Source of the DNA: Entomomonas sp. E2T0
GTDB taxonomy: Bacteria > Pseudomonadota > Gammaproteobacteria > Pseudomonadales > Pseudomonadaceae
Assembly (NCBI RefSeq): GCF_025985425.1
Contig: NZ_CP094972.1
Span: forward strand, 2,294,001-2,358,000
Direction: 5' to 3'
DNA length: 64,000 nucleotides
Below the pieces are notes generated by a model. It was not told where the DNA came from and did not search any database. It worked only from the letters and a program-made list of their open reading frames with translations. Below are positions 38,209-46,398 of the stretch, in pieces (the first letter of the stretch is position 1; every line of letters begins with the position of its first letter). The translations under genes and the position numbers were made by a program.

Positions 38209-38410
38209 TAAGCCTGTAGTTACTGATGTGAAGGTAGTCAAAGTAGAACTACCTGCTATTACACCATGCCAAAGATTATCTATTCCTGATTGCAAACCAG
38301 TTGATAATGGTGAGCTGTATGAGTGTACTTTGACTATTCAGAAGAATCTAAATCTTTGTGCTGATCAGGTAGATGCATTGATTGAGTGGCAGGAAGATCA
38401 TTATCGCTGA
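38150..38410 (+). CDS. Rz1-like o-spanin lipoprotein
   Basis: 86 residues with signal and lipobox (LVSLCLMGC, ~residue 18). It starts inside the Rz gene in another frame (59-bp overlap) and extends beyond it. Rz1 links the outer membrane to Rz during the last step of lysis. Several cysteines follow in the mature part. It stays open although the endolysin is broken. Confidence 0.8.
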   Translation: MKIKLLITGLVSLCLMGCIDKPVVTDVKVVKVELPAITPCQRLSIPDCKPVDNGELYECTLTIQKNLNLCADQVDALIEWQEDHYR

Positions 38411-38988
38411 TGCTCATAATCAGAGGCGATTAATTGCTTATACTTTTTATAAGTAAAAATAATAGTAAGGTAATAGTAAAGTGCTGAAATAATACAAAAT
38501 GATAGTGCTAAGGAGTAAAATACAAAAGAGCCTGCATACAAATATTCATGCTCTTTTATAGTGGGTAAATAAAATCTCATTGCTGATGAAATGAAAGCAA
38601 TCATAAAGATGGTTGCTAGAAGAGATTGCCATAAAAAAGGGAAAAAGCTAAATACTAATCTGTTATTTGATAGTGTCGTATAGTGTGTGTACATTCTTAT
38701 TAGTGTGCTAGAAAAGCTAGTGCCACATTTTTCATATATTTTATAAAACATATCTTGTTGTTCTTTTGTTTTACGGCCAGTTACAAGAAATTTTATAGTG
38801 TATATTTTTTTCTTTTCTAAATATCTTTTAGTATCAGCCATCTCTTCCTGATCTTGTATTTTTTCTATTTTTTCTAAAAGGTTTTCTATGCGGTCTAAAT
38901 CTCGGTATTTACTATATAGTAAATACCCTATAAAAGTGAAAGCGGCCGGTACAAGGACAGCTAATATAAAATTAAGTATTTCAATCAT
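38401..38988 (-). CDS. Reverse-strand membrane protein inside the late region (moron candidate)
   Basis: 195 residues: an N-terminal membrane helix (~5-25), a charged helical stretch (DLDRIENLLEKIEKIQDQEE, ~31-50), then two strong hydrophobic segments (~120-140, ~153-175). The C-terminus is basic and cytoplasmic. No known domain. It runs against the lysis and packaging genes and ends 10 bp inside the Rz1 3' end, the usual placement of a lysogenically expressed moron. The frame is intact, unlike its phage neighbours. A membrane-acting exclusion or defence function is possible but only inferred. Confidence 0.65.
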   Translation of the reverse strand: MIEILNFILAVLVPAAFTFIGYLLYSKYRDLDRIENLLEKIEKIQDQEEMADTKRYLEKKKIYTIKFLVTGRKTKEQQDMFYKIYEKCGTSFSSTLIRMYTHYTTLSNNRLVFSFFPFLWQSLLATIFMIAFISSAMRFYLPTIKEHEYLYAGSFVFYSLALSFCIISALYYYLTIIFTYKKYKQLIASDYEHQR

Positions 38989-39098
38989 ATAAACTCCAAT
39001 ATTAGGCGATTTTATAGGAAGTATAATAACTTAAAATAATCATGAAAGAACGAACTAACTAAGAGATTATTTCTTATCGTTAGGCGATAGGAATAGTA

Positions 39099-39640
39099 AT
39101 GAGAAAATTAACAAACAAACAGAAGTTATTCATAAAAGAATATCTAATAGATCTAAATGCAACACAAGCAGCTATAAGAGCAAGGTACTCAAAAGTTACA
39201 GCTAATAAAATAGGAACTCAACTACTAGGTAAAACTAGTATTTCAAATGCAATTCAAAAGCTATGGACAATAGATCAGAAAGAACAGAAATTACTGCTGA
39301 TTATGTGCTTAATGCTATCAAAGAAACAGTTGAACGCTGTATGCAAGCAAAACCTATTATTGATGCAACAGGTAAGCCTGTTATGGTCGAATTATCTAAT
39401 GGTGAATTTGCCCCTGCATATAAGTTTGATGCTAATAGTGCATTAAAGGGTTACGAGTTATTAGGAAAGCATTTAAAACTATTTACTGATAAACATGAAG
39501 TAACAGGTGCTAATGGTGGAGCAATTAAAGTAGACAATAGGTTTTATCTTTCTGAGCTGTCAGATAAAGAATTAGAACTATATGAAGAACTTGCAATTTT
39601 ACAATCTAAGCGAGATCAGACAAGAGAAGGCGAGACGTAA
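39099..39640 (+). pseudogene. Terminase small subunit, frameshifted
   Basis: The first frame gives MRKLTNKQKLFIKEYLIDLN ATQAAIRARYSKVTANKIGT, the typical small-terminase HTH. At ~39257 the frame breaks in an A-tract (CAAAAGCT); the expected continuation MDNRSERTEITADYVLNAIK is in the frame of 39263-39640. Loss of one A in an AAAAA run would explain it. The C-terminal part (…ELYEELAILQSKRDQTREGE) overlaps the large-subunit gene. Confidence 0.85.
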
Positions 39641-41010
39641 TTTCTTCAACTTTGTAAAGTACACTAAGCAAGACTTTATAGAAGGATGGTTTAATAAAAT
39701 AGTTGCTGATGCACTTCAAGAGTTCTATGAAGATGTAAAAGCAGGTAAACAACCTAGATTAATGATCTTTGCTCCACCTCGTAGCGGTAAAAGTGAATTA
39801 TTTAGTAGAAGATTTCCAGCATAGGTATTAGGTAAAGACCCTAATCTTCAGATAATAGCTACCAGTTATAGTTCAGACTTATCAAGTAGAATGAACAGGG
39901 ATGTACAAAGAATTATCGATGAACCCAACTATAATGCTGTTTTCCCTGACACCAGTCTAAACCGAAAAAACATTGTAACTATTGCCAATACTCCACTAAG
40001 GAATAGCGAAATATTTGAGATAGTTAATTATCAAGGTGCATACAGAAGCGCAGGGGTAGGCGCAGGCGGGTGCTGATATAGCTATTATTGATGACCCTAT
40101 AAAAGATGCCAAAGAAGCTAATAGTGCAACAATACGCAATGCTATATGGGGTTGGTACACTACAACACTATATACACGCTTAAGCCCTAATAGCGGCATT
40201 CTGTTAGGTATGACTCGTTGGCATCAAGACGATCTTGCAGGCCGACTAATAGCTGAAATGGAAAAAGGGGAAGGTGACCAATGGAAAATAATACGCTTCC
40301 CTGCTATTGCTGAGATAGATGAACAGTTTAGAAAAATAGGTGAGCCTTTACATCCTGAAAGATTTACTTTAGAGCGTCTAAATAAAATCAAGTCAGCAGT
40401 GGGTACAACCACTTGGAATAGTTTCTATCAACAACGTCCAACTACTGCTGGCGGTGGAGTAATTAAAGGCTCTTGGTTCAAACGTTATGAAATACTACCA
40501 AGAATAAAACGAGTAGCAATATTTGCTGATACCGCCCAGAAAGTAAAAACACAAAATGACTATACCGTGTTTTTAGTGGTTGGTCTTGGCCATGATAGTA
40601 ATCTTTATATTATTGATGTGGTGCGCGGTAAGTGGGAAGCTCCAGACCTTTTTAGAACTGCTAAAGATGTTTGGAATAAATATGCAGATAAAAGACCAAC
40701 AGCTATTCATATCGAAGATAAATCTAGTGGTTCAAGCTTAATTCAAACATTAAACAAGTTCACCAAAATTCCAGTTAAACCAATACAAACAGATACTGAT
40801 AAATATACAAGAGTGTTAGGTGTACAGGGATATATTGAAAGTGGTTTTGTGTTTCTGCCTGCTAATGCCTCATGGGTGCGTGACTTTATTGATGAATGTG
40901 AAGATTTTACCGCCACAGATAGCCATCTACATGATGACCAAGTAGATACTTTAGTAATGGCTATTAATCATTTCTTAGGTGGCAGTGTCACTATTTGGGA
41001 TAGTTTATGA
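39582..41010 (+). pseudogene. Terminase large subunit, nonsense and deletion
   Basis: Walker A APPRSGKSELFSRRFPA is followed by TAG at 39822-39824 where the family usually has Trp (TGG to TAG). The frame then continues (VLGKDPNLQIIATSYSSDLS...) to ~40070, where a short deletion removes the ITGR-type residues of the AGVGAGITGRGAD-like motif and shifts frame. After that DIAIIDDPIKDAKEANSA is readable. The last frame (40210-41010) holds MTRWHQDDLAGRL and the nuclease domain (IFADTAQKVKTQNDYT...DDQVDTLVMAINHF). Packaging cannot work. Confidence 0.92.
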
Positions 41011-42326
41011 GTGAAAAAACGTTAAATGACAGTATGATGAATTTAGTTACTGCATTAGGTAGAAAGTCAGAGAGTAGAAAATATAAACAATTTACTAATA
41101 AAAGCAATAATTACTGGTTAAATACTTATTTCTCAAGTTGGATAGCAGAAAAGTATATTGATAAAACCGCCAGAGATATGGTTAAAAAGTGGCGTGTTAT
41201 AGAAACATCTGATACTGAATCAGAACAATTAAAGCTGCTTGAAAAACTTGAAGATAAATTTAAAGTACCAATGATTGCTGAAGAAGCCCTTGCTTTTGGT
41301 TCATTGTTTGGTGAAATATTAATACTTGCTATTACTGATATTACAGAAGATCAATATGCAACTGAATTAAATCTATCAACAGAAAAATTATTACGCTTTA
41401 TTGTAATAGATGATTATAAGAATGGTGATATTGATACCAGCATATTATCAAAAACGTTTGGAGAGCCTTTATCCTATACAGTAAGCAATATTGAAATACA
41501 TGCATCAAGAGTACATAGATTAGTAACTGGCAAGATACCATTCAGCAAAAGAAAAAAGAACGGTGGTCAAGGCGTTAGTGATCTTAATTCTAAGATGGAT
41601 ATTATTAAAGCCTTTGATGCTATATCAACCTCAGTCTCTGATCTTGTTGAAGAATGTAAGATTGATGTATTAAAGATGAAGGGTTTAAATAATCAAATAG
41701 CGGCCGGTCAAGAGGATTTAGTTGTTAAATATGCTCAATTAGCTCAACAAATTAAATCATTAAGCAATATGTTGCTAGTAGATGCTGATGACGAGTACGA
41801 CCAGAAAGAAATTACATTTAGCGGTTTATCTGATCTATGGGTGAAGGCGCGTGAAGTAGTAGCTGGTGCAATGGATAGACCTGTTACAGTGATGTTTGGT
41901 CAATCAGCAGCAGGCTTTGCCAGTGGCGAAGAAGATAATCAAGCCTATTATGGCACTATTAACTCATTACAAGAATCACGTTTAAGGCCATTACTTGATT
42001 TTACTGACCAGTTTTTGTTAGCAATGGCTAATATCAATCCTGACGACTTCGCATATAATTTTCCAAGTATTGAACCGTCTAATATTAAAGAAGAATCAAC
42101 CACCTTTGCAACCTATTCAACGGGCATTGTTAGCCTTTATCAAAACAACCTGATAACAGGTAAACAGGCACTGATGGAATTAAAGCAAAAAGGAGTTTTT
42201 TCAAATATTAGTGAACAAGATATTGAGAATATAGAAGAGTTGGAAAAACCTTATGATAATCAATTTACCGACCCTTATCAAATCACGGAGACAGGTTCGC
42301 AACAGTCGCAAAATACGGCCTATTAA
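41007..42326 (+). CDS. Phage portal protein (DUF1073 family)
   Basis: 439 residues, near full length. Pattern features of DUF1073 portals: NNYWLNTYFSSWIAEKYIDK, AEEALAFGSLFGEILILAI, VHRLVTGKIPF, and FGQSAAGFASGEEDNQAYYG. The portal ring is the DNA entry vertex of the capsid. It overlaps the terminase stop by 4 bp (ATGA). It is the last intact structural gene before the truncation. Confidence 0.88.
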   Translation: MSEKTLNDSMMNLVTALGRKSESRKYKQFTNKSNNYWLNTYFSSWIAEKYIDKTARDMVKKWRVIETSDTESEQLKLLEKLEDKFKVPMIAEEALAFGSLFGEILILAITDITEDQYATELNLSTEKLLRFIVIDDYKNGDIDTSILSKTFGEPLSYTVSNIEIHASRVHRLVTGKIPFSKRKKNGGQGVSDLNSKMDIIKAFDAISTSVSDLVEECKIDVLKMKGLNNQIAAGQEDLVVKYAQLAQQIKSLSNMLLVDADDEYDQKEITFSGLSDLWVKAREVVAGAMDRPVTVMFGQSAAGFASGEEDNQAYYGTINSLQESRLRPLLDFTDQFLLAMANINPDDFAYNFPSIEPSNIKEESTTFATYSTGIVSLYQNNLITGKQALMELKQKGVFSNISEQDIENIEELEKPYDNQFTDPYQITETGSQQSQNTAY

Positions 42327-42699
42327 GGGCAGTAAACAGGCTGAAGTTATCTATAGGGATGCTTTAACAGAGATTATTAATACAATGGTCTCTATAGCAG
42401 TAACAGCGGTAAATAATACTATCCTTATAGATGCTGAAGCAGATAATACTCTGTTAGGGAAAACTAATACCATTATTCAAAGACTTAGCAACTTTATCTC
42501 TAGCGCAACTGGTATTTTTTCCGAAATCGAGATTACACGTCTTAAAGATCGACGCGGCACGCTAGAAACTCAACTTAAAAAAATGGATAATGATCAAGCT
42601 ATTCAAACATGTAAGGAGACTAATTACGAGCTTGAGTACATGAAAATTGGCTTACAAAACGCAAAGTCCCTACAGTCCATGAGGAATTCAACTCAATAA
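42253..42699 (+). pseudogene. Minor head (Mu gpF-like) protein fragment
   Basis: 148 residues starting inside the portal 3' end. Residues ~15-95 (KIRPIKGSKQAEVIYRDALT...) resemble the N-terminus of the SPP1 gp7/MuF-type head protein that normally follows DUF1073 portals. From ~residue 96 (IEITRLKDRRGTLETQLKKM...) the sequence no longer fits and is probably the tail of another gene joined by deletion. Capsid, head-tail and tail genes that should follow are absent. Confidence 0.55.
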
Positions 42700-42715
42700 T
42701 GCTGTAATCCAGTAA

Positions 42716-42742
42716 AAGGTTAAACATGAATGGTTTAACCTT
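42716..42742. terminator. Hairpin after the head-protein fragment
   Basis: Perfect 10-bp stem AAGGTTAAAC / GTTTAACCTT with a 7-nt loop; the following bases are only modestly T-rich, so termination is uncertain. A 39-codon hydrophobic ORF (42726-42845) begins in the loop; I do not support it as a gene. The rest of 42743-43081 has no ORF. Confidence 0.4.
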
Positions 42743-42943
42743 CCTATTATTAGTAAGCTGTTTAGTTTTGTTGCCAGTGTTAAACAGCTTGTGGCAATAT
42801 GGATTAAAATACCATATGCACGTAAGGCAGACTCAGCAGAGATAAGTTTTTCTAAGCTAAGGAGTTGGTCATAAAAATAATGATCCTCAAATTATGATAG
42901 ATTTTTTCAATTTTTTTTGTAGGATAAAAACAATCTCCGCTTT

Positions 42944-42967
42944 CTTAACTTAAAACTTAAAGTTAAG
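42944..42967. promoter_or_regulatory. Inverted repeat upstream of the excisionase-like gene
   Basis: CTTAACTT-N8-AAGTTAAG, a perfect 8-bp inverted repeat ~115 bp before the AlpA-like gene; possible operator. Confidence 0.3.
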
Positions 42968-43081
42968 TACCGAGAAGTCTGTTTATGAGCAGGCAGCGGA
43001 CTTAGAATATGTGTAATGCATATTGTTAAGTCTATTGCCTGTTTTTTGTTATGGCGATAGGCATTTTTAGAGGTAATAAAA

Positions 43082-43264
43082 ATGGAAAGTCTAAAGTTTT
43101 TAATTAATCAAGATGTAGCAGAACTACTTCGTATTAAGTCTACAACATTGGCTATATGGCGTGTAAGAGGTATGGGGCCAACTTACTGCAAGGCAGACAG
43201 ATGGGTTATCTATTATAAGTCGGACGTTATGTCATGGTTAGACAGCCAAAAGCACCAGCCCTAA
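43082..43264 (+). CDS. AlpA/excisionase-like HTH protein
   Basis: 60 residues. The pattern LINQDVAELLRIKSTTLAIW followed by RVRGMGPTYCKADRWVIYYK and SDVMSWLDSQ is the MerR-like winged HTH of AlpA/excisionase-type proteins. ATG 43082 follows TAGAGGTAATAAAA. These small proteins bind att-site DNA or activate integrase genes. It lies far from the integrase, at the opposite end of the remnant, and could belong to this phage or a second element. Confidence 0.75.
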   Translation: MESLKFLINQDVAELLRIKSTTLAIWRVRGMGPTYCKADRWVIYYKSDVMSWLDSQKHQP

Positions 43265-43282
43265 TCCAGTATAGAATAAAGA

Positions 43283-43398
43283 ACAGTGTATTTATCTGTA
43301 AAAGCTATGGATAAGAATTTTAATTAGCATTTAATAGTAGTGCTATTAGGTAGGGTATGACTTGGTTTATTGCTTAGGTTAAGTTAATTTGTAGTAGT
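43283..43398. repeat. Diverged repeat, copy B (matches 31735-31850)
   Basis: Shares with copy A the ordered blocks GTATTTATC, ATAAGAAT, GCTATTAGG and GTAGGGTATGACT-GGTT, in the same orientation. It ends at the IS481 terminus. Confidence 0.5.
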
Positions 43399-43401
43399 CA
43401 C

Positions 43402-44577
43402 GACCAGATCGTACAGTAACCCATTTTAAAAAGGTGTCTGTTAGGTTAGATCTGGTCTAAATTCTTTTCTAACCAGATCAGTTTTCCATCAAGTAATGTT
43501 TCCATAGGAGTTCTTCCACAGCATATTTTACCTTGATGAGTTCGGTTATTATTGTAGTAATCTAGCCATTCGTCCAGATCTTTTTGCAGTTCCTCTAGAT
43601 GATTATAAAGCTTTTTCCTAAAGGTAATTTGGTAAAACTCTTGTGATACAGTCTTATGGAATCTTTCACAAATACCATTAGTCTGCGGTGACATGGCTTT
43701 AGTTTTAGTGTGATCAATATCATTGATCGCTAAATAGAGCTGATAATCATGGTGTTCTACCTTTCCACAATACTCTGTGCCTCTATCAGTGAGTATTCTC
43801 AACATAGGCAGTTCATGACTATTATAGAAAGGTAATACCTTATCATTAAGTATATCCGCTGCGGTAATCGGTGTTTTAGTGGTGTATAGCTTACAATGAA
43901 CTACCTTTGAGTAGGAGTCGATAAAGGTTTGTTGGTAAATTCTACCTACACCCTTTAAGTTACCTACATAAAAGGTGTCTTGGCAACCTAAATAACCAGG
44001 ATGAGCAGTTTCTATCTCACCACTCGCTTCATCATCGTGCTTTTTCTTTTCTAAAGCAGCTATTTGTTGATCGTTGAGAATAATACCTTCAGTAGCTACT
44101 TTTTCTTCTAATGCTTTAAGACGTTTTTTAAAATTCTCTAAGTTATACCTAAGCCAAATAGAACGAACACCGCCACCTGAAACAAATATACCTTGCTTTC
44201 TTAACTCGTTACTAGCTCTGTGTTGACCATAGGCAGGATACTCTACAGCATAAGATACTACTGATTGCTCTGTTGTTTCATCCACTCTATTTTTTAGATT
44301 AGGTACTCGTCTACTTTTTGAAATAAGCGAATCGATATCACCTTGCTCTACAAGTTCTTGGTAGCGATAAAAGGTATCTCTTGATACCCCCATTACTTTA
44401 CAGGCTTTGGATACGTTTTGTAGTTCTTCTGCTAAGTTTAAAAGACCTACTTTATGTTTAATGATTGGATTGTTAGTATGTAACATGAGAGTTACTCCTT
44501 TTGTTCTGATTAAAGTTTCAACACCTTTATCAAAACGGGTAACTCTCTCTTTTGCAAGAAAATTGTACGATCAGGTC
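43402..44577 (-). mobile_element. IS481-family insertion sequence
   Basis: Terminal inverted repeats GACCAGATCGTACA (43402-43415) and TGTACGATCAGGTC (44564-44577) match at 13 of 14 positions and flank one transposase gene. Sub-terminal similarity (GTAACCCATTTT / AAAACGGGTAAC) supports these ends. I see no clear target-site duplication, so the flanks may come from different sites. Confidence 0.8.
43446..44486 (-). CDS. IS481-family transposase
   Basis: 346 residues. The N-terminal HTH (VSKACKVMGVSRDTFYRYQE) is followed by a second HTH and a DDE integrase core. D1 is in GCQDTFYVG, D2 in LRILTDRGTEYCG and the final Glu in NGICERFHKTVSQEF. The C-terminal NNNRTHQGKICCGRTPMETL motif is typical. 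All catalytic residues are present and the frame is intact, so it may be active. ATG 44486 follows GGAGTAACTCTC (AAAGGAG on the coding strand). Confidence 0.92.
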   Translation of the reverse strand: MLHTNNPIIKHKVGLLNLAEELQNVSKACKVMGVSRDTFYRYQELVEQGDIDSLISKSRRVPNLKNRVDETTEQSVVSYAVEYPAYGQHRASNELRKQGIFVSGGGVRSIWLRYNLENFKKRLKALEEKVATEGIILNDQQIAALEKKKHDDEASGEIETAHPGYLGCQDTFYVGNLKGVGRIYQQTFIDSYSKVVHCKLYTTKTPITAADILNDKVLPFYNSHELPMLRILTDRGTEYCGKVEHHDYQLYLAINDIDHTKTKAMSPQTNGICERFHKTVSQEFYQITFRKKLYNHLEELQKDLDEWLDYYNNNRTHQGKICCGRTPMETLLDGKLIWLEKNLDQI

Positions 44578-44610
44578 TTAACTATTCCAGTTAGTTTCTA
44601 GTAAAATGTT

Positions 44611-44913
44611 CTATTGTTGGGTTTGCTCAATATATTGCTCTATGTTGTTAGCAATATACCTCTGTTTCTCTAGCAATAGCCAAAGCTGAATCATCATTTC
44701 ATGTTCTCTATCAAATGATACTATCCATTGTAAGCCTTCGTCATAAGGCAAAAAAGAATAACCTAGATATTGCTATGTTTCTCCAATGACATGATGGTTA
44801 TTATCATTATCAGTAAAAGGTTTAATTATCTTGTAGAAATTATTTACTTTTAAATAGCTGTAATTTTCACTTTTGCTTTTGCTATAAAATCCTATGGGTT
44901 TTAAGTTTTGCAT
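44611..44913 (-). pseudogene. Small gene with an internal amber codon
   Basis: A 100-codon frame from ATG 44913 (MQNLKPIGFYSKSKSENYSY...) to TAG 44611-44613 is open except for a TAG at codon 47 (44773-44775). Protein-like sequence continues after it (QYLGYSFLPYDEGLQWIVSF...). It is either a nonsense-inactivated gene or an amber readthrough case; inactivation is more likely. No domain recognised. It lies 34 bp from the IS end. Confidence 0.45.
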
Positions 44914-45157
44914 ATTTTTGATCAAAGCTAGATGAATCGATAGTATGTTCTATCATAACTTAGTGTAAGCTAAAAAACACCTACAATCCATTAGTTGAGA
45001 GTTATTTATTAAAGTGGCATATCTTTATTAGATATCTTTAAATATTAATCTGTTATTAATCAATCCACTTAATTTGCAGAGCAATCTTTACATTTATTTA
45101 ATATCTTTAAGTAAGATAGGAAGTAAATACATTGAGGTTTATGATTTTTATATAGCA

Positions 45158-45298
45158 TTAATTCTCAGTGGAAGTACGTTTTTTTTCTTTTGATTCCATA
45201 TGTTTAATCAATTCATCTATTAGCTTTTGCTCCTCTTCAGTTAGAGGGCGTTTTAAACGACTTTCAGCAAATACTTGTAATTCTTTAGTAAGATCCAT
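45158..45298 (-). CDS. Small charged protein, 46 aa
   Basis: ATG 45298, with AAGATGA as a weak ribosome binding site. The product (MDLTKELQVFAESRLKRPLT...) is highly charged and helical with a lysine-rich end. It looks like a real short gene with a TEEEQKLIDELIKHM helix. No domain. It could be chromosomal or part of the prophage remnant. The region 44914-45157 shows nothing else. Confidence 0.45.
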   Translation of the reverse strand: MDLTKELQVFAESRLKRPLTEEEQKLIDELIKHMESKEKKRTSTEN

Positions 45299-45460
45299 AA
45301 TGATTTCATCTTGTTAAAACATTGTAGCTTAAATATAGTTTAAAATAAATTTTTGTAAATCAGTTTTTAATAGAGGCTTTGATTAATAAAATTAGATTTC
45401 AATGCATTATAAGTCTATTGGAATATTTAGGAAGGTTTGTTTTGTAGAATGGTTTTTATG

Positions 45461-45493
45461 TAAGGTGATTAGCTAGCTAATCACCTTATTTTT
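45461..45493. terminator. Palindromic terminator hairpin
   Basis: A 28-nt perfect palindrome (TAAGGTGATTAGCT / AGCTAATCACCTTA), followed by a T-run on the + strand, just past the stop of the 45496-45918 gene. Confidence 0.6.
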
Positions 45494-45495
45494 CA

Positions 45496-45918
45496 TTATT
45501 GAGATACTTTGTTTAAAGCATCTTGTTCTTTTTGGTGAAGTTTATTTTCAAATTGTTGCTTTTTCTCAATACGGTTTTGCTTTGCAGCCTTCTTGTCTGC
45601 TTCAAATTTATCTTTACGTGCTTGACGTTCTTTCTTTAAATCTTCTTTAGTTGTTGAGCCATTTTTATGCTCTTGTTTTTTTGCTTCAAGTGATTGTTTA
45701 TCTGCATCTAACTTGCTTTTAGCTTCTTGTTTATTAGCTTTAATTTTATCTTTTAATGCTTGACGCTCTGTTGCTGCTTGTTCTTTATTAGCTTGTTTCT
45801 TTTCTGCCATCACTTCTTTTAAAGATTTGTGTTGAGGTTGTTCAGTTTGCTCTTGAGCATAAAGCGCTGTACTTGAAAGGGCTAATGCTAATAATGCAAA
45901 TGGAAGTGCTTTTTTCAT
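45496..45918 (-). CDS. Periplasmic lysine/glutamate-rich coiled-coil protein
   Basis: 140 residues: Sec signal peptide (MKKALPFALLALALSSTALY, cleavage near AQE at ~21), then an almost continuous highly charged helix rich in K, E, Q and A (SLKEVMAEKKQANKEQAATE ...). There are no cysteines and no known domain. It resembles low-complexity periplasmic proteins with chaperone-like or metal-binding guesses in other bacteria, but no function can be assigned. Single gene. The next 480 bp (45919-46398) are AT-rich with no gene I can support. Confidence 0.6.
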   Translation of the reverse strand: MKKALPFALLALALSSTALYAQEQTEQPQHKSLKEVMAEKKQANKEQAATERQALKDKIKANKQEAKSKLDADKQSLEAKKQEHKNGSTTKEDLKKERQARKDKFEADKKAAKQNRIEKKQQFENKLHQKEQDALNKVSQ

Positions 45919-46398
45919 TTTATAACTACCTTATTAAAAAATAATATTGTGAATATTATGTTAGTTAGGTGTGTTATAAAAGAAAAGAGGTAGATTGTTT
46001 CTAAAAGTATATCGACTTAAAGGGAGAGAGGCGTTTATTAGTCTTTAGTCTAAAGAAAATAAAGATCGATATGGGTAAATAAAAAACTCTAAACATAGTG
46101 TTTAGAGCATTTAGGAAAGAATTTAAAATGATATAAGCTAGGAGCTTTAATTATTTATAAACCACAAGAATTATGGCTGTCAAGGAAGTTCTTGTATAAG
46201 TGTTGAACATCTATAAACTAGGCTTTAGTAGGAATGCTATGATATTTCAAGATTCTTGCATTATTTAATTGCACAATTTACCAAAGTTGTTCCCCGTAAT
46301 ATGGCTTGTCTAGTTATTAAAAACTAACTAAAGATGGAAAGAGGCTGCATTTGTAGTCTCTTTGTATATAATTAGGCATTAGAAGCTAAATGTTTATT

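Larger units (their letters stand above)
28729..43401. mobile_element. Defective prophage integrated beside tRNA(CAU)
   Basis: The segment begins at the tRNA 3' end. It holds an integrase reading towards the tRNA, a leftward early arm (DUF4224, LuxR-type HTH, C5 methyltransferase, lipoprotein, YqaJ nuclease) and a rightward arm (DnaB-like helicase, NinB, DUF1364, RuvC-like piece, lysis genes, terminase, portal). Capsid, tail, repressor and Cro genes are missing. Endolysin, terminase small and large subunits and DUF1364 carry frameshifts or stops; the helicase, RuvC-like and minor-head genes are truncated. I found no second copy of the tRNA 3' end, so attR appears lost. The right limit is set at the IS481 element; 44.6-45.3 kb could be further remnant. 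Confidence 0.88.

Noticed and set aside
42726-42845. 39-aa hydrophobic ORF after the minor head fragment
   Set aside because: It starts inside a hairpin loop, has no SD sequence, and no conserved features.
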